From NCBI RefSeq assembly GCF_002891535.1, contig NZ_PDZR01000002.1, forward strand, positions 62,001 through 126,000: a stretch of 64,000 nucleotides of DNA. Direction: 5' to 3'. Shown here one piece after another: positions 38,838-48,375 of the stretch; positions within the stretch are counted from its first letter, which is position 1, and the number at the start of each line of letters is the position of its first letter. The DNA is from Methylocella silvestris (GTDB taxonomy: Bacteria > Pseudomonadota > Alphaproteobacteria > Rhizobiales > Beijerinckiaceae). The notes below the pieces were generated by a model. It was not told the DNA's origin, searched no databases, and was given only the letters and a program-made list of their open reading frames with translations. The translations under genes and the position numbers were made by a program.

Positions 38838-41225
38838 ATGGCGCGCGCAACCGCGGCCAGTGTGTCTGCACATGCAGACGCACGGCGTGAACTTGCCGGA
38901 AGCTCGGCGGCTGACGCTGAGATTGTACGTGCGGTCTTTCCGATCAGCGGCCTCGAAGTCTGGGTTCGCCGCGCCGTTCCCGCGATGGTCATTTTGTTCA
39001 TCTGCGCGCTGGCCGCCATGACCGTGGCGATGGCGCGTGAGTCCTATGAGCGCGCCATCTCCGACTCGCTCGCCGATCTCGAGCTTCTCGCCGCAGTCGT
39101 CGCGGACGATCTGCGCGAGACGCTGAAGCACACATCGGCCAGCGAAATCCCCGCAGCCCTCACCGACGCCATGCCTTCGCGCGCCCTCGCCCGGGGCCAG
39201 CAAGCGATGATCACCGATCTCACCGGCGAGATCATTGCATCGACCCCTGGCGCACGCGCCATCCGCGGCCCCCTGCTCGACTTTCTCGGCCCCTCGCAGC
39301 CCTTGACGATCTTCGCCGAAAAGGCCGGCGTCCTGCGCATCATTCTGCCGGACGGCGCCGACGCGCTCGCAACCGTGCGCACGCTCAATCAACCCTTCGG
39401 CCAACTCGCCATCGTCTACCCGATGTCGGCCGTGCTGGCCGACTGGCGTGCATCCTCGCTGCGCACCGGGGTGCTGCTCATTGCAACGGCCCTGGTGTTG
39501 ATCGCGCTGGCTCTTGCCTATTTCTGGCAGGCGTCCCGCGCACGTGAAGCAGACCGCGCTTGCGAACGGGTGCGCGACCGCATCGATACCGCGTTGAGCC
39601 GCGGCCGCTGCGGACTTTGGGACTGGGACCTCGCGCGCGGACGAATCTACTGGTCGGATTCGATGTACCAAATTCTGGGACTGGCGCCGGTTGGCAATTT
39701 CCTGTCGTTCGGCGACATCAACGCGCTGGTGCATCCGCAGGACGGCGACCTCGCCGCCATCGCCGAAATGCTCACCGCCTCGAAAGCGGAAAGCGTCGAC
39801 CACGCGTTTCGCATGCAGAACGTCAAAGGCGAATGGGTATGGCTGCGCGCGCGCGCCGAACTCGTCCGCGAACAGCCCGGCGCAACGCCCCACCTTGTTG
39901 GCATCTGCGTCGACATCACTGAGCAGAAAACGCTTGCCGAACGCACGGCCACCGCCGACATGCGCCTGCGCGACGCCATCGAATCCGTGTCCGAGGCCTT
40001 CGTTCTCTGGGACGCCGACAACCAGCTCGTAATGTGCAATTCGAAGTTCCAGAAATTCCACAATCTGTCGAGCGAAGCGGTCATTTCCGGCACGCCTTAT
40101 GCGCAGGTCATGGAGAAAGGCACGCCGCCCATGATCCAGGCGCAAACGGCGCTCGGCGAACGCCCGCAGGCAGGCGCGCGGACCTATGAGGCGCGGCTTG
40201 GCGACGGCCGCTGGCTGCAGATCAATGAACGGCGCACCAAGGATGGCGGCTATGTTTCCGTCGGCACCGACATCACCGCGCTGAAGCGTCACGAAGAACA
40301 GCTGATGGATAGCGAGCGGCGCCTTATGGCGACCGTCGCCGATCTCCGCAAATCGCGCCAAACGCTGGAGCAACAGGCGCAACAGCTCGCCGACCTTGCC
40401 GAGAAATATCTTGAACAAAAAGCCGAAGCCGAAACCGCCAACAGGGCCAAATCCGAGTTTTTGGCCAATATGAGTCACGAGTTGCGCACGCCGCTCAACG
40501 CGATCATCGGCTTCTCGGAAGTGATGCAACAGGAGACATTCGGTCCGCTGGGATCAAAAAAATACGTCGATTATTCGAGCGACATCAAGCAAAGCGGCGA
40601 ATATCTGCTTGGCGTCATATCTGATGTGCTCGACATGTCGCGCCTTGAATCCGGCCGCGTGCGTCTGCAAAAAAGCGAATTCGAGCTCGACGCAGCGGTG
40701 GCCGGCGCCCTCGCAACCGTGGAGCAGATCGCGCGCGAGAAGGAGATCACCCTTGTCGCCGAGGCGATGCCCGGCAAGCGCGCCAACGCCGACCGCGCCG
40801 CCTTCGAGAAAATCCTGGCGATCCTCTTGCGCAATGCCGTCAAATTCACGCCAAAGGACGGCCGCGTCAGCGTGCGCGCGCGCTTCGTGCAGGGTGCCCT
40901 TAATGTTTATATCGAAGATACCGGCGTCGGCATCGCCCCGGCGGCGCAGGCCCGCCTCGGGCGCCCATTCGAGCAGTTGGGCGGAAGCCTCGACAATGGC
41001 ATGAAGGGCTCGGGGCTTGGCCTTGCCATCGCGCGTTCGCTTGTTGATCTGCACGGCGGCTCCATGCGCATCCGCTCGACCGTCGGCTCCGGCACGATCG
41101 TGCTCGTGCATCTTCCGCAGTGGCGCGATGCGCCGCGTCAGAAACTGCTGTTGGCAGCGGCCGCCGCGCCGCGCCGGCCGCATGCGCCGGCGCAAAAGCT
41201 CCGCGCCTCTTCAGTGCGGCATTAG
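38838..41225 (+). CDS. membrane-bound PAS-domain sensor histidine kinase
   Basis: A 795-residue sensor kinase. Two membrane segments (about residues 47-66 and 211-230) enclose a periplasmic sensor of about 145 residues. Two PAS domains follow (about 250-370 and 375-485), then a coiled-coil linker, the phosphoacceptor His547 in ANMSHELRTPLNAIIGF, and a HATPase domain with NAVKFTP, DTGVGIAP and GSGLGLAIA. There is no receiver domain and no response regulator beside it, so it is an orphan kinase by context. The ATG at 38838 with GAGGGGG just upstream is preferred over an ATG at 38775. The general form resembles PleC-type kinases of alphaproteobacteria. Its end overlaps the convergent glnE end by 15 bases. 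Confidence 0.88.
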   Translation: MARATAASVSAHADARRELAGSSAADAEIVRAVFPISGLEVWVRRAVPAMVILFICALAAMTVAMARESYERAISDSLADLELLAAVVADDLRETLKHTSASEIPAALTDAMPSRALARGQQAMITDLTGEIIASTPGARAIRGPLLDFLGPSQPLTIFAEKAGVLRIILPDGADALATVRTLNQPFGQLAIVYPMSAVLADWRASSLRTGVLLIATALVLIALALAYFWQASRAREADRACERVRDRIDTALSRGRCGLWDWDLARGRIYWSDSMYQILGLAPVGNFLSFGDINALVHPQDGDLAAIAEMLTASKAESVDHAFRMQNVKGEWVWLRARAELVREQPGATPHLVGICVDITEQKTLAERTATADMRLRDAIESVSEAFVLWDADNQLVMCNSKFQKFHNLSSEAVISGTPYAQVMEKGTPPMIQAQTALGERPQAGARTYEARLGDGRWLQINERRTKDGGYVSVGTDITALKRHEEQLMDSERRLMATVADLRKSRQTLEQQAQQLADLAEKYLEQKAEAETANRAKSEFLANMSHELRTPLNAIIGFSEVMQQETFGPLGSKKYVDYSSDIKQSGEYLLGVISDVLDMSRLESGRVRLQKSEFELDAAVAGALATVEQIAREKEITLVAEAMPGKRANADRAAFEKILAILLRNAVKFTPKDGRVSVRARFVQGALNVYIEDTGVGIAPAAQARLGRPFEQLGGSLDNGMKGSGLGLAIARSLVDLHGGSMRIRSTVGSGTIVLVHLPQWRDAPRQKLLLAAAAAPRRPHAPAQKLRASSVRH

Positions 41226-44150
41226 AACTTTCTCGAAGATCTTCCGCACAATGCGACGCCTGTCGCGAAAATCCGCTTCGAGGGCGCTGAGGCTTGGCAG
41301 CTCCGCCGCCGCCGCAAGCCGGCGCTTCACGCCCTCGCTGGCCTCGCGCGGATCTGCGCCGGGATCGAGCGCGAGCCGCAGCATTTGCATGACGCTCGTC
41401 ATTACGTGGTAGGCGAAGAGCAAGTGGCGCGCGTCCTCGGTTTCGATCAAATGAAGCTCGGCCGCCGCCTCGATCATGCCGGACGTCGATGAGGAGATCA
41501 TCGCCGGATAGTCCGCAGCATGGCGCAGCGTCAGATATTGCGCGATGAATTCGATATCGATCAATCCGCCGGACGCGAGCTTCAAATCCCAGCGGTCCTT
41601 GTCGCCTTTGACCTTGGCGATCAGCTTGCGCATCTCGCCGACTTCGCGCGCCAGCTGGTCCCCGCGCCTGCGCATAAGAACCGCGCGGATCGCCTGTTCG
41701 ATCTCGTTCGTCAGGGCGCCGTCTCCGGCGATCGCGCGGGCGCGCGTCAGCGCCATATGCTCCCAGGTTTCCGCCGTGTTGTTTTGATAGTCGACGAAGC
41801 CGGCAAATTGCGTCGCCAGAGGCCCCTGACGCCCCGACGGGCGAAGCCGCATATCGACCTCGTAGAGGCGGCCCCGTTTGGTCGCGACCGTCAGCGCCGC
41901 AGTGAGCCGCTGCGCGACGCGCGTGTAATATTGCACGGCATGCAGGGGATGGGGGCCATCCGATTCCGGGTTTGCATGATCGAAGTCATATATGACGATC
42001 AGGTCGAGATCTGACGTCGCCGTCATCTCGCGCGCGCCGAGCCGGCCGAGCCCGAGGACGACGAGCCGCCCGCCCGGGACGCGTCCGTGCTCAGCTGCAA
42101 ACATGCGCAGGATGAAGTCAAGGGCGGCGGCGACGATCGCCTGCGCAAGAAACGAATAGTCCCGCCCGGCATTGAGGGGCGTTATCGCTTCGGAAAAAAG
42201 CTTGAGGCCAATGCGAAACATCTCCTCACGCCCGAAATCGCGCAAAAGATCCAGAAACTCCTCGAAATGCTCCGTCTTCTGCGCGAGAAGCGCGGCGCGC
42301 GCGCGATAGACGGCGTCATCGGTCAGCGCCTCGAACATATGCGGCGCGATGGCGGCGTCGAGAAGATGCGGATTGGCGACGATCATTCGCGCCAGCCGCG
42401 GCGCGCCGCCGAGAATGTCGGCGAAGAGTTCGCAGATGGGCCGATTGGATTTCAAGAGCGAGAACAGTTCCACCGCGGCAGGCGTGTGCGCCAGCGCCTC
42501 GTCAAAGCCGGCGAGCGCAAGATCGGGCTCGCCAGACTTCGAGAAGGCTTGCAGCAGCGACGGAACGAGCTCGGTCAGCACCTCGCGCGCGCGCGCCGTG
42601 CGCACGGCGGGCCGGCGGCCGAAATGCCAGCCGCGGACGGTTTCAAGCGCCAGGGAGGGATCCTTGAAGCCGAGCCGCGTCAGCGTTTCCAGCGTTTCAG
42701 GGTCATGCTCCGCGCCCGTGAAAACGAGACTGCCGACGCTTGCGTCGAGCGCCGGCGCATGTTCGAACAGCCGCGCATAATGATGTGACACAAGGCCCAT
42801 GCAGCGCATCAGGGCGCTCTCGAAGTCCGCCTCGCGTTCGAAGCCGCAGAAATGCGCGAAACGGGCCAGCTCGGCGGCGTCCTGCGGCAGGCGCTGGGTC
42901 TGTTCGTCTGCGATCATCTGCAGGCGATGCTCGACCTCGCGCAACACAACATAGGCGGCGCTGAGGTCGTTCACGGCGTCGGCCGGCGCCCAGCCGTCGG
43001 CGCCAAGTTCGGCGAGCATTTCGAGCGTGCGCGAGCCGCGCAGATTTGTCCGCTTGCCGCCGAAAATCAACTGTTGCGTCTGGACGAAAAACTCGACCTC
43101 GCGGATCCCGCCCCTCCCAAGCTTGACGTCGTGGCCCGGAACCGTCACTTCGGCGTGGCCGCGCACGGCGTGGATCTGGCGCTTCATCGCGTGGATGTCG
43201 GCGAGCGCCGCATAGTCGAAATATTTTCGCCAGATGAACGGCATCAGGGCGGCGAGAAACGCGCGCCCGAGCTCGAGATCGCCGGCCATTGCGCGCGCCT
43301 TGATGTAGGCGGCCCTCTCCCAGTTCTGGCCGAGCGTCTCATAATAGCTGTAGGCGGCCGGCAGCGAGACGGCGATCGCCGTCGAGCCGGGATCGGGACG
43401 AAGGCGCAGGTCGACGCGCAGCACATAGGAATCGGCGGACGCCTCCTGTAGCAGTTTGACGAGGCGCTTGGCGATCCGGACATAAACCGGCGAAGCCTCG
43501 CCGACGAGCGCCGGGCCGTGCGGATCGTAAAATACGACAAGATCGACGTCGCTCGAATAGTTGAGTTCGTTTGCCCCCAATTTGCCGAGGGCGAGAACGA
43601 CGAGGCCGCAGCCGCGCTCCGGCGCGTCGAGCGAAGGAAGCTTCAGCTTGCCCGCATGATGCGCCTCGCGAAGCAGGAAGCGGAGCGCTGCCCCGATGAA
43701 GGCGTCGGCTGCAAGCGAGAGCGCCCGCGTCGTCTCGATGAGGTTTTTGGCGCCGCCAAGGTCGGCGAGCGCGATCAAAAGCGCGCTTTCCTGTTTGGCC
43801 TGCCGCAGCGCGCGCATGGCGACCGCTTCTTCCTGCGTTGAGTCGCAGGCCGCCGCCATTCGCGCGATCAATTCATGGAGCGAGCCGTCAAAATCGGCCT
43901 CAAGGCAGCGCGTCAGACGCGGGGGATCGCGGACGATGAGCCGCCAAAGGAAGGGCGAATGATCCGCCAGTCCAAGCAGGAGCCGTCTGACCTTCAGCTT
44001 TCGCACAAGGGGACGAAGTTCGACGCCCGTTTCCGAGCGGATGAGATCGGCGAGCCGCTCACGCGCGCGGGACGTATCGCTGACAAGGGGGGCCGTGCGA
44101 AGCGCCCGCCAGAGCGGCGTTGCGCCGGCCTCGCGCCCCGGCCGGGTCAT
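41211..44150 (-). CDS. glnE: bifunctional glutamine synthetase adenylyltransferase / deadenylylase
   Basis: Controls glutamine synthetase by adding AMP to it or removing it, in response to PII and glutamine. The 979-residue product has two nucleotidyltransferase domains, each with the paired Asp motif: NYSSDVDLVVFYD near residue 200 (N-terminal, deadenylylating) and TATSDLDLIVIYDFD near 713 (C-terminal, adenylylating), with helical regulatory linkers after each. Length is normal (about 950-1000). The ATG at 44150 overlaps the stop of the histidine kinase gene (ATGA). This degP / regulator / kinase / glnE order is one I recall from Rhizobiales genomes. Confidence 0.95.
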   Translation of the reverse strand: MTRPGREAGATPLWRALRTAPLVSDTSRARERLADLIRSETGVELRPLVRKLKVRRLLLGLADHSPFLWRLIVRDPPRLTRCLEADFDGSLHELIARMAAACDSTQEEAVAMRALRQAKQESALLIALADLGGAKNLIETTRALSLAADAFIGAALRFLLREAHHAGKLKLPSLDAPERGCGLVVLALGKLGANELNYSSDVDLVVFYDPHGPALVGEASPVYVRIAKRLVKLLQEASADSYVLRVDLRLRPDPGSTAIAVSLPAAYSYYETLGQNWERAAYIKARAMAGDLELGRAFLAALMPFIWRKYFDYAALADIHAMKRQIHAVRGHAEVTVPGHDVKLGRGGIREVEFFVQTQQLIFGGKRTNLRGSRTLEMLAELGADGWAPADAVNDLSAAYVVLREVEHRLQMIADEQTQRLPQDAAELARFAHFCGFEREADFESALMRCMGLVSHHYARLFEHAPALDASVGSLVFTGAEHDPETLETLTRLGFKDPSLALETVRGWHFGRRPAVRTARAREVLTELVPSLLQAFSKSGEPDLALAGFDEALAHTPAAVELFSLLKSNRPICELFADILGGAPRLARMIVANPHLLDAAIAPHMFEALTDDAVYRARAALLAQKTEHFEEFLDLLRDFGREEMFRIGLKLFSEAITPLNAGRDYSFLAQAIVAAALDFILRMFAAEHGRVPGGRLVVLGLGRLGAREMTATSDLDLIVIYDFDHANPESDGPHPLHAVQYYTRVAQRLTAALTVATKRGRLYEVDMRLRPSGRQGPLATQFAGFVDYQNNTAETWEHMALTRARAIAGDGALTNEIEQAIRAVLMRRRGDQLAREVGEMRKLIAKVKGDKDRWDLKLASGGLIDIEFIAQYLTLRHAADYPAMISSSTSGMIEAAAELHLIETEDARHLLFAYHVMTSVMQMLRLALDPGADPREASEGVKRRLAAAAELPSLSALEADFRDRRRIVRKIFEKVLMPH

Positions 44151-45610
44151 GCGGCGGCCTCTGGCGGCGGCAGGCTGAGTTTCGGCGCCGGCTCGCTCTT
44201 GGCTCTTACGGTCGCGGCGGGAAGCGAGATGACGACGCGCAGGCCGGGCGCATTATCCTCAAGCCGCAGCGTTCCGCTATGCAGCCGCGCAACGGCTACG
44301 GCGAGCGAGAGTCCAAGGCCCGAACCAGGCCGCGAGCGCGAATTTTCGAGCCGCACGAAGCGGTCAAGCACGCGCTCGCGATCCGCCTCCGGAATGCCGG
44401 GGCCATGGTCGCCGACGACGATCTCGACGAAGGCGCCAGCGCGCCGCGCCAGGAGTTCGATAGTTTTTTGCGCGGGGCCATCCGCGGCCCCGGCCTCGGC
44501 AGGCTCCACGCCATATTTCAGCGCATTGTCGACGAGATTGGCGATCGCCTGGCCGACCAGTTCGCGGCTGCCGTGAATGATCAAATTCGGATGTGTCTGG
44601 ACGTCAAGGCCGAGGCCAAGCTCTTCGACGGCCGGCTCGTAAAGCTCCCCAACGTCGGCGATCATTGCGCCGGCGTCGAAGTCGATTGCGCCCTCAGGGC
44701 CAGATCCCGCCTCAGCGCGGGCGATCTTGAGCAGCGCGTCGAAAATCTGGATCAGCCGGTCGGATTCCTCCAGCACCTTTTCGAGCGCGCCGCGATAATC
44801 TTCCGGCGTCTTGCCGAATTGCAGCGCGGCTTCCGCGCGCGCGCGAAGGCGCGTCAGCGGCGTCTTGAGGTCATGGGCGATATTGTCGCTGACCTGCTTC
44901 AGCCCCGTCATCAGAAGCGAGATGCGATCGAGCATGGCGTTGAGATTTTGCACGAGCCGGTCGAGTTCGTCGCCGGTGCCGGCAATCGGAAGCCGGCCGG
45001 TGAGATCGCCGGCGACGATGATTTTCGCCCGCGCATTGATAGCGTCCACCCGGTTCAGCACGCGGCGCGCCACCCAAAGCCCGCCCAGCGTGCCGATCGC
45101 CACCAGCCAGATCAGCGAGGTCAGCAAGGCGCCGCGCAAAATGTTGCGCAGACTTTCGCCTTCTTCGAGATCATGCCCGACGACGAGGCGGAAGCCAGCC
45201 GGCAGCACGAAGACACGGGCGAGCGCACGTCTTTGCTTACGAAGCGCTCCGGCCGGCTCATAGGTGGTCTCGACGAGGCCCGGCCGTTCCAGCACGCCCG
45301 GGGGCAGGCTGGCGATATTGCCGACAAGAGGCTCGCCCGCCCCGGTGGTCACGAGATAGAGATCGGCGCCCGGGCGCTGCGTGCGGTTTTCGACGCTTTG
45401 GACGAGACGGCGGATGCCGCCCTGCGCATATTGCTCTGCCAGTCCCGCAATGTCGGCGTCGACCGTATTGGCGATCTGCTGGTCGATCAGCATCTTCACA
45501 TTGTCGCCGACGCTACTCAGGACGAGGCCGGCGCCGATGGCGGAAATGACCAGAAACGCCAGCGAAACCTTGAAAACCGTCGTGCGAAAAAGCTTAGCGA
45601 GCGCCGTCAC
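44147..45610 (-). CDS. two-component sensor histidine kinase (HAMP type)
   Basis: A 487-residue inner-membrane kinase that should pair with the adjacent OmpR-type regulator. One membrane segment near residues 14-34, a periplasmic domain of about 110 residues, and a second membrane segment leading into a HAMP domain with VARRVLNRVDAINARAKII. The phosphoacceptor His is in SDNIAHDLKTPLTRLR (near residue 247). The ATPase part has NLVDNALKYG, GDHGPGIPEADRERVLDRF and GSGLGLSLAVAVA. The GTG at 45610 is chosen because it gives an N-terminus just before the membrane segment; it overlaps the regulator gene by 17 bases. It overlaps glnE by four. The signal is unknown; degP nearby suggests envelope stress. 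Confidence 0.9.
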   Translation of the reverse strand: MTALAKLFRTTVFKVSLAFLVISAIGAGLVLSSVGDNVKMLIDQQIANTVDADIAGLAEQYAQGGIRRLVQSVENRTQRPGADLYLVTTGAGEPLVGNIASLPPGVLERPGLVETTYEPAGALRKQRRALARVFVLPAGFRLVVGHDLEEGESLRNILRGALLTSLIWLVAIGTLGGLWVARRVLNRVDAINARAKIIVAGDLTGRLPIAGTGDELDRLVQNLNAMLDRISLLMTGLKQVSDNIAHDLKTPLTRLRARAEAALQFGKTPEDYRGALEKVLEESDRLIQIFDALLKIARAEAGSGPEGAIDFDAGAMIADVGELYEPAVEELGLGLDVQTHPNLIIHGSRELVGQAIANLVDNALKYGVEPAEAGAADGPAQKTIELLARRAGAFVEIVVGDHGPGIPEADRERVLDRFVRLENSRSRPGSGLGLSLAVAVARLHSGTLRLEDNAPGLRVVISLPAATVRAKSEPAPKLSLPPPEAAA

Positions 45611-46277
45611 GGACCATATATCCGGCGCCGCGAATGGTCTGCAAAAGGGGCGGTTCGAAACCCTTGTCGATCTTGCTGCGCAAGCGGGAAATATGGACGT
45701 CGATGACATTGGTCTGCGGATCAAAATGATAATCCCAGACATTCTCCAAAAGCATGGTGCGCGTCACCACCTGCCCCGCATGCCGCATCAGATATTCGAG
45801 CAGGCGGAACTCGCGCGGCTGCAACTGGACCTCCTTGCCTTCGCGCGTGACCTTATGCGCCAGCCGGTCAAGCTCGAGACCGCCGACGCGGTAGACGGTC
45901 TCTTCGCCCGTCCCGTTCTGCTTGCGCCGGGCCAGGACTTCAACGCGGGCGAGAAGTTCGGCGAAGGCGTAGGGTTTTGCGAGATAGTCGTCGCCCCCGG
46001 CCCTGAGGCCCTTGACGCGGTCGTCGACCTGCCCCAGCGCGGAGAGGATCAGCACGGGCGTTTCGACCTTCTGCGCCCGCAATCCGCCAATCAGCGACAG
46101 GCCGTCGAGCTTCGGCAACATGCGGTCGATGATGAGGACGTCGTAATCCTCCTCGCGGGCCCGGGCGTAGCCTTCGAGCCCGTCGCCAACATGGTCGGCG
46201 ACATGTCCTGCCTCACGGAATGCCTTGGCCATGTAATTGGCCGCTTCCGAATCATCTTCGACGATGAGAATGCGCAT
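45594..46277 (-). CDS. OmpR-family response regulator
   Basis: A 227-residue transcription factor. The receiver domain has the acidic pair in VEDDS (residues 7-10), phosphoacceptor Asp51 in LIIDRMLPKLDG, Thr/Ser in ILSAL and Lys in AKPYAF. The C-terminal winged-helix domain (about 128-225) contains QPREFRLLEYLMRHAGQVVTR and VWDYHFDPQTNVIDVHISRLR, typical of OmpR/PhoB DNA-binding domains. ATG at 46277 is the family start; two more ATGs (46286, 46289) lie in frame just upstream. It overlaps its kinase gene. A terminator-like hairpin lies 25 bases before it, after degP. Confidence 0.94.
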   Translation of the reverse strand: MRILIVEDDSEAANYMAKAFREAGHVADHVGDGLEGYARAREEDYDVLIIDRMLPKLDGLSLIGGLRAQKVETPVLILSALGQVDDRVKGLRAGGDDYLAKPYAFAELLARVEVLARRKQNGTGEETVYRVGGLELDRLAHKVTREGKEVQLQPREFRLLEYLMRHAGQVVTRTMLLENVWDYHFDPQTNVIDVHISRLRSKIDKGFEPPLLQTIRGAGYMVRDGAR

Positions 46278-46301
46278 GGACGGCATCATACTCGATTCTC
46301 C

Positions 46302-46335
46302 AAAAAGCATCAGGCCGGGAGTTTCCTCCCGGCCT
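46302..46335 (-). terminator. intrinsic terminator after degP
   Basis: On the minus strand a perfect 9-bp stem (46327-46335 with 46312-46320) and six-base loop are followed, five bases later, by five T residues (46302-46306). It lies between degP and the response regulator gene, so it would end most degP transcripts and leave only read-through for the downstream genes. Confidence 0.6.
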
Positions 46336-46410
46336 GTGCGTCCTGGGGCCCGCGACGCAGCGGGGGGCGTCCCGTCGCGGACCCACTCAAGTCTCTCTAG
46401 GGAGCGAGAC

Positions 46411-47994
46411 TCAGGAAGCGGGGTTGGTCGCCACGGCCACGAAGCGAGTGCCCTCGCCGCTCTTGACCCGCAGCAACACGGCCTTGCGGCCTTCCTTCTT
46501 CGCGTCGGCGATAATCGCCGCAATTTCGGACGGCTTGCTCACCGCGCGGCCGCCGGCCTCGAGGATGAGATCTCCGACCCTGAGGCCCTTCTGGGCGGCC
46601 GAGCCTTCGGGATCGATGTCGGCGACAACGACGCCATCATTACCCGCGCCCTGCACCGAGGAAGCCGGAGCCAGCTTCAGCCCGAGGCCGGCGATGGCGG
46701 AATTATCCTGCAGCGCCGCGGGCTTGGCCGCCTCCTTCTCGTCCGGCAGCGAGCCGAGCTTCACCGCGACGGTCTTTTCCGACCCGTCGTGCCAATAGAG
46801 CAGATCGGCCTTCTTGCCCGGACCAAGCGCCGCCACCTTCTTGGCGAGATCGCGCGGACCATCGATACGCTCGCCATTGACGCCGAGGATGATGTCGCCG
46901 GATTTGATGCCGGCTTCCTTGGCGGGCGAATTCTCCTGCGCGTCGGCGACAAGCGCGCCCTTGCTCGACTTGAGGCCGAGGCTGTCGGCGATCTCGTCGG
47001 TCACCGGCTGAATCTGAACGCCGATCCAGCCGCGGGCGACCGAGCCCTTGTCTTTCAGCGTGGCGATGATCGACTGCGCCGTCTCAGAGGGAATGGCGAA
47101 GCCGATGCCAACGCTGCCGCCGGACGGCGAGAAGATCGCCGTGTTGACGCCGACGACGTCGCCCTGCGTGTTGAAGGTCGGGCCGCCCGAATTGCCGCGG
47201 TTCACCGGCGCGTCGATCTGCAGGAAGTCGTCATAGGGGCCAGCGCCAATGTCGCGGCCGCGGGCCGAGACGATGCCGGCCGTCACCGTGCCGCCAAGAC
47301 CGAACGGATTGCCGACCGCGATCACCCAGTCGCCGACGCGGGGCGTCGCGCTGGAGAATTTCACATGCGGATAGGAGCCGTCTTCCTTGATCTTCAGAAG
47401 GGCGAGATCGGTCTTCTTGTCGGCGCCGACGACAGTGGCGTGAAGGGTTTTGCCGTCGTCCGTGGTCAGGGTGACATCGGTCGCCTTCTCGACGACATGG
47501 TTGTTGGTGACGACATATCCGTCGGACGAAATGATGAAGCCCGAGCCCTGCGCCTGCGCCATATGCGGCTTGCCGGGACCGCCCTGGCCGAACTGATGCG
47601 GCGCGCCCGGCTGGCCAAAGCGCTTGAAGAAGCGCTCGAGCGGATCGCCCGGCTGGAGCCGCGGGATCTGGCCGGGACGCGGCGAATCACTGTTGTCGTC
47701 GTCATCGTCCGAGGCGTCGGCGGTCTCGGTAATCTTGACCTTGACCGAAACAACGGCGTGGCGAACGCTGTCGACGACATCTGCAAAGGAAACCGGCGAA
47801 ACGGACGGCGCCTGCGCCGCGATGGGCGCGGCGGTTTCGGCAATTGCGGAATGAGGCGAAACGAAGCCAGTCGTCAGCGCTCCGGTCAGGGCGGCCGTCG
47901 CTACGGCGCCAAGCAGAACGACCCGAAGGCCGCGCCGGGGCGCGGGATGCGATTGGCCATTCTGTTCAGAACCAGGAAGCAAGGGAAGAGCCAT
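46411..47994 (-). CDS. degP: periplasmic Do-family serine protease/chaperone
   Basis: HtrA/Do protease that degrades or refolds misfolded envelope proteins. The 527-residue product has an N-terminal signal or anchor segment (about residues 24-45), an acidic linker with DDDDDNSD (96-103), and a trypsin-like domain with triad His166 (TNNHVV), Asp196 (TDLALL) and Ser269 (RGNSGGP). Two PDZ domains follow, at about 305-395 and 425-520, with GWIGVQIQPV and KGLRVGDLILEAGG. Length is typical for the MucD/DegQ-like members of alphaproteobacteria. Downstream, a terminator separates it from a two-component pair that may sense envelope stress. Confidence 0.95.
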   Translation of the reverse strand: MALPLLPGSEQNGQSHPAPRRGLRVVLLGAVATAALTGALTTGFVSPHSAIAETAAPIAAQAPSVSPVSFADVVDSVRHAVVSVKVKITETADASDDDDDNSDSPRPGQIPRLQPGDPLERFFKRFGQPGAPHQFGQGGPGKPHMAQAQGSGFIISSDGYVVTNNHVVEKATDVTLTTDDGKTLHATVVGADKKTDLALLKIKEDGSYPHVKFSSATPRVGDWVIAVGNPFGLGGTVTAGIVSARGRDIGAGPYDDFLQIDAPVNRGNSGGPTFNTQGDVVGVNTAIFSPSGGSVGIGFAIPSETAQSIIATLKDKGSVARGWIGVQIQPVTDEIADSLGLKSSKGALVADAQENSPAKEAGIKSGDIILGVNGERIDGPRDLAKKVAALGPGKKADLLYWHDGSEKTVAVKLGSLPDEKEAAKPAALQDNSAIAGLGLKLAPASSVQGAGNDGVVVADIDPEGSAAQKGLRVGDLILEAGGRAVSKPSEIAAIIADAKKEGRKAVLLRVKSGEGTRFVAVATNPAS

Positions 47995-48375
47995 CGAGTT
48001 TGTTCTCCATCATGGATAACGGGCAAAGGGGAAGGGCTTGCGCGCAAACAGCGGCCGGGCCGGGCTGATTGAGGCAGTTTGCCGGGGCCAGGCTTACGCC
48101 TCCGTTTCGGTCAGATGAAACTTAGGACAGGTTTGCCGCGCCAATTCGAAAGACCGCGCGGGTCGCGTCGCACCGGCAGGACGGGGGCGATTTGGTCTCG
48201 CCAGTCCACGCCACAGGCCGTATGTCCCCGATGGGTAGATTTGGCGCGCAATGCGCCAAAGCAAGGGCGCCCTCACCACTTCCGGGGGGTATTTTCAAGG
48301 CACGGGCAAGACAAGCCGCGGGACGCCCGCCAGGGGCAGCGCCAAGACGGTTGCCGGTGGTCCTGCTGCGCGCGA
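47995..48375. other. intergenic region upstream of degP
   Basis: 381 bases between the degP start and the end of the DUF2155 gene, both minus strand. It should hold the degP promoter. A 7-bp inverted repeat, TTGGCGC (48241-48247) with GCGCCAA (48253-48259), is visible but has no T tract. I found no clear RpoE-like or sigma-70 pair and no convincing ORF. Confidence 0.5.

Noticed and set aside
46237..48072. 611-codon + strand ORF opposite degP
   Set aside because: Antisense to a protease with a complete catalytic triad; no recognisable domains.
48241..48259. TTGGCGC/GCGCCAA hairpin as a terminator of the DUF2155 gene
   Set aside because: It lacks a T tract and lies over 100 bases past the stop.
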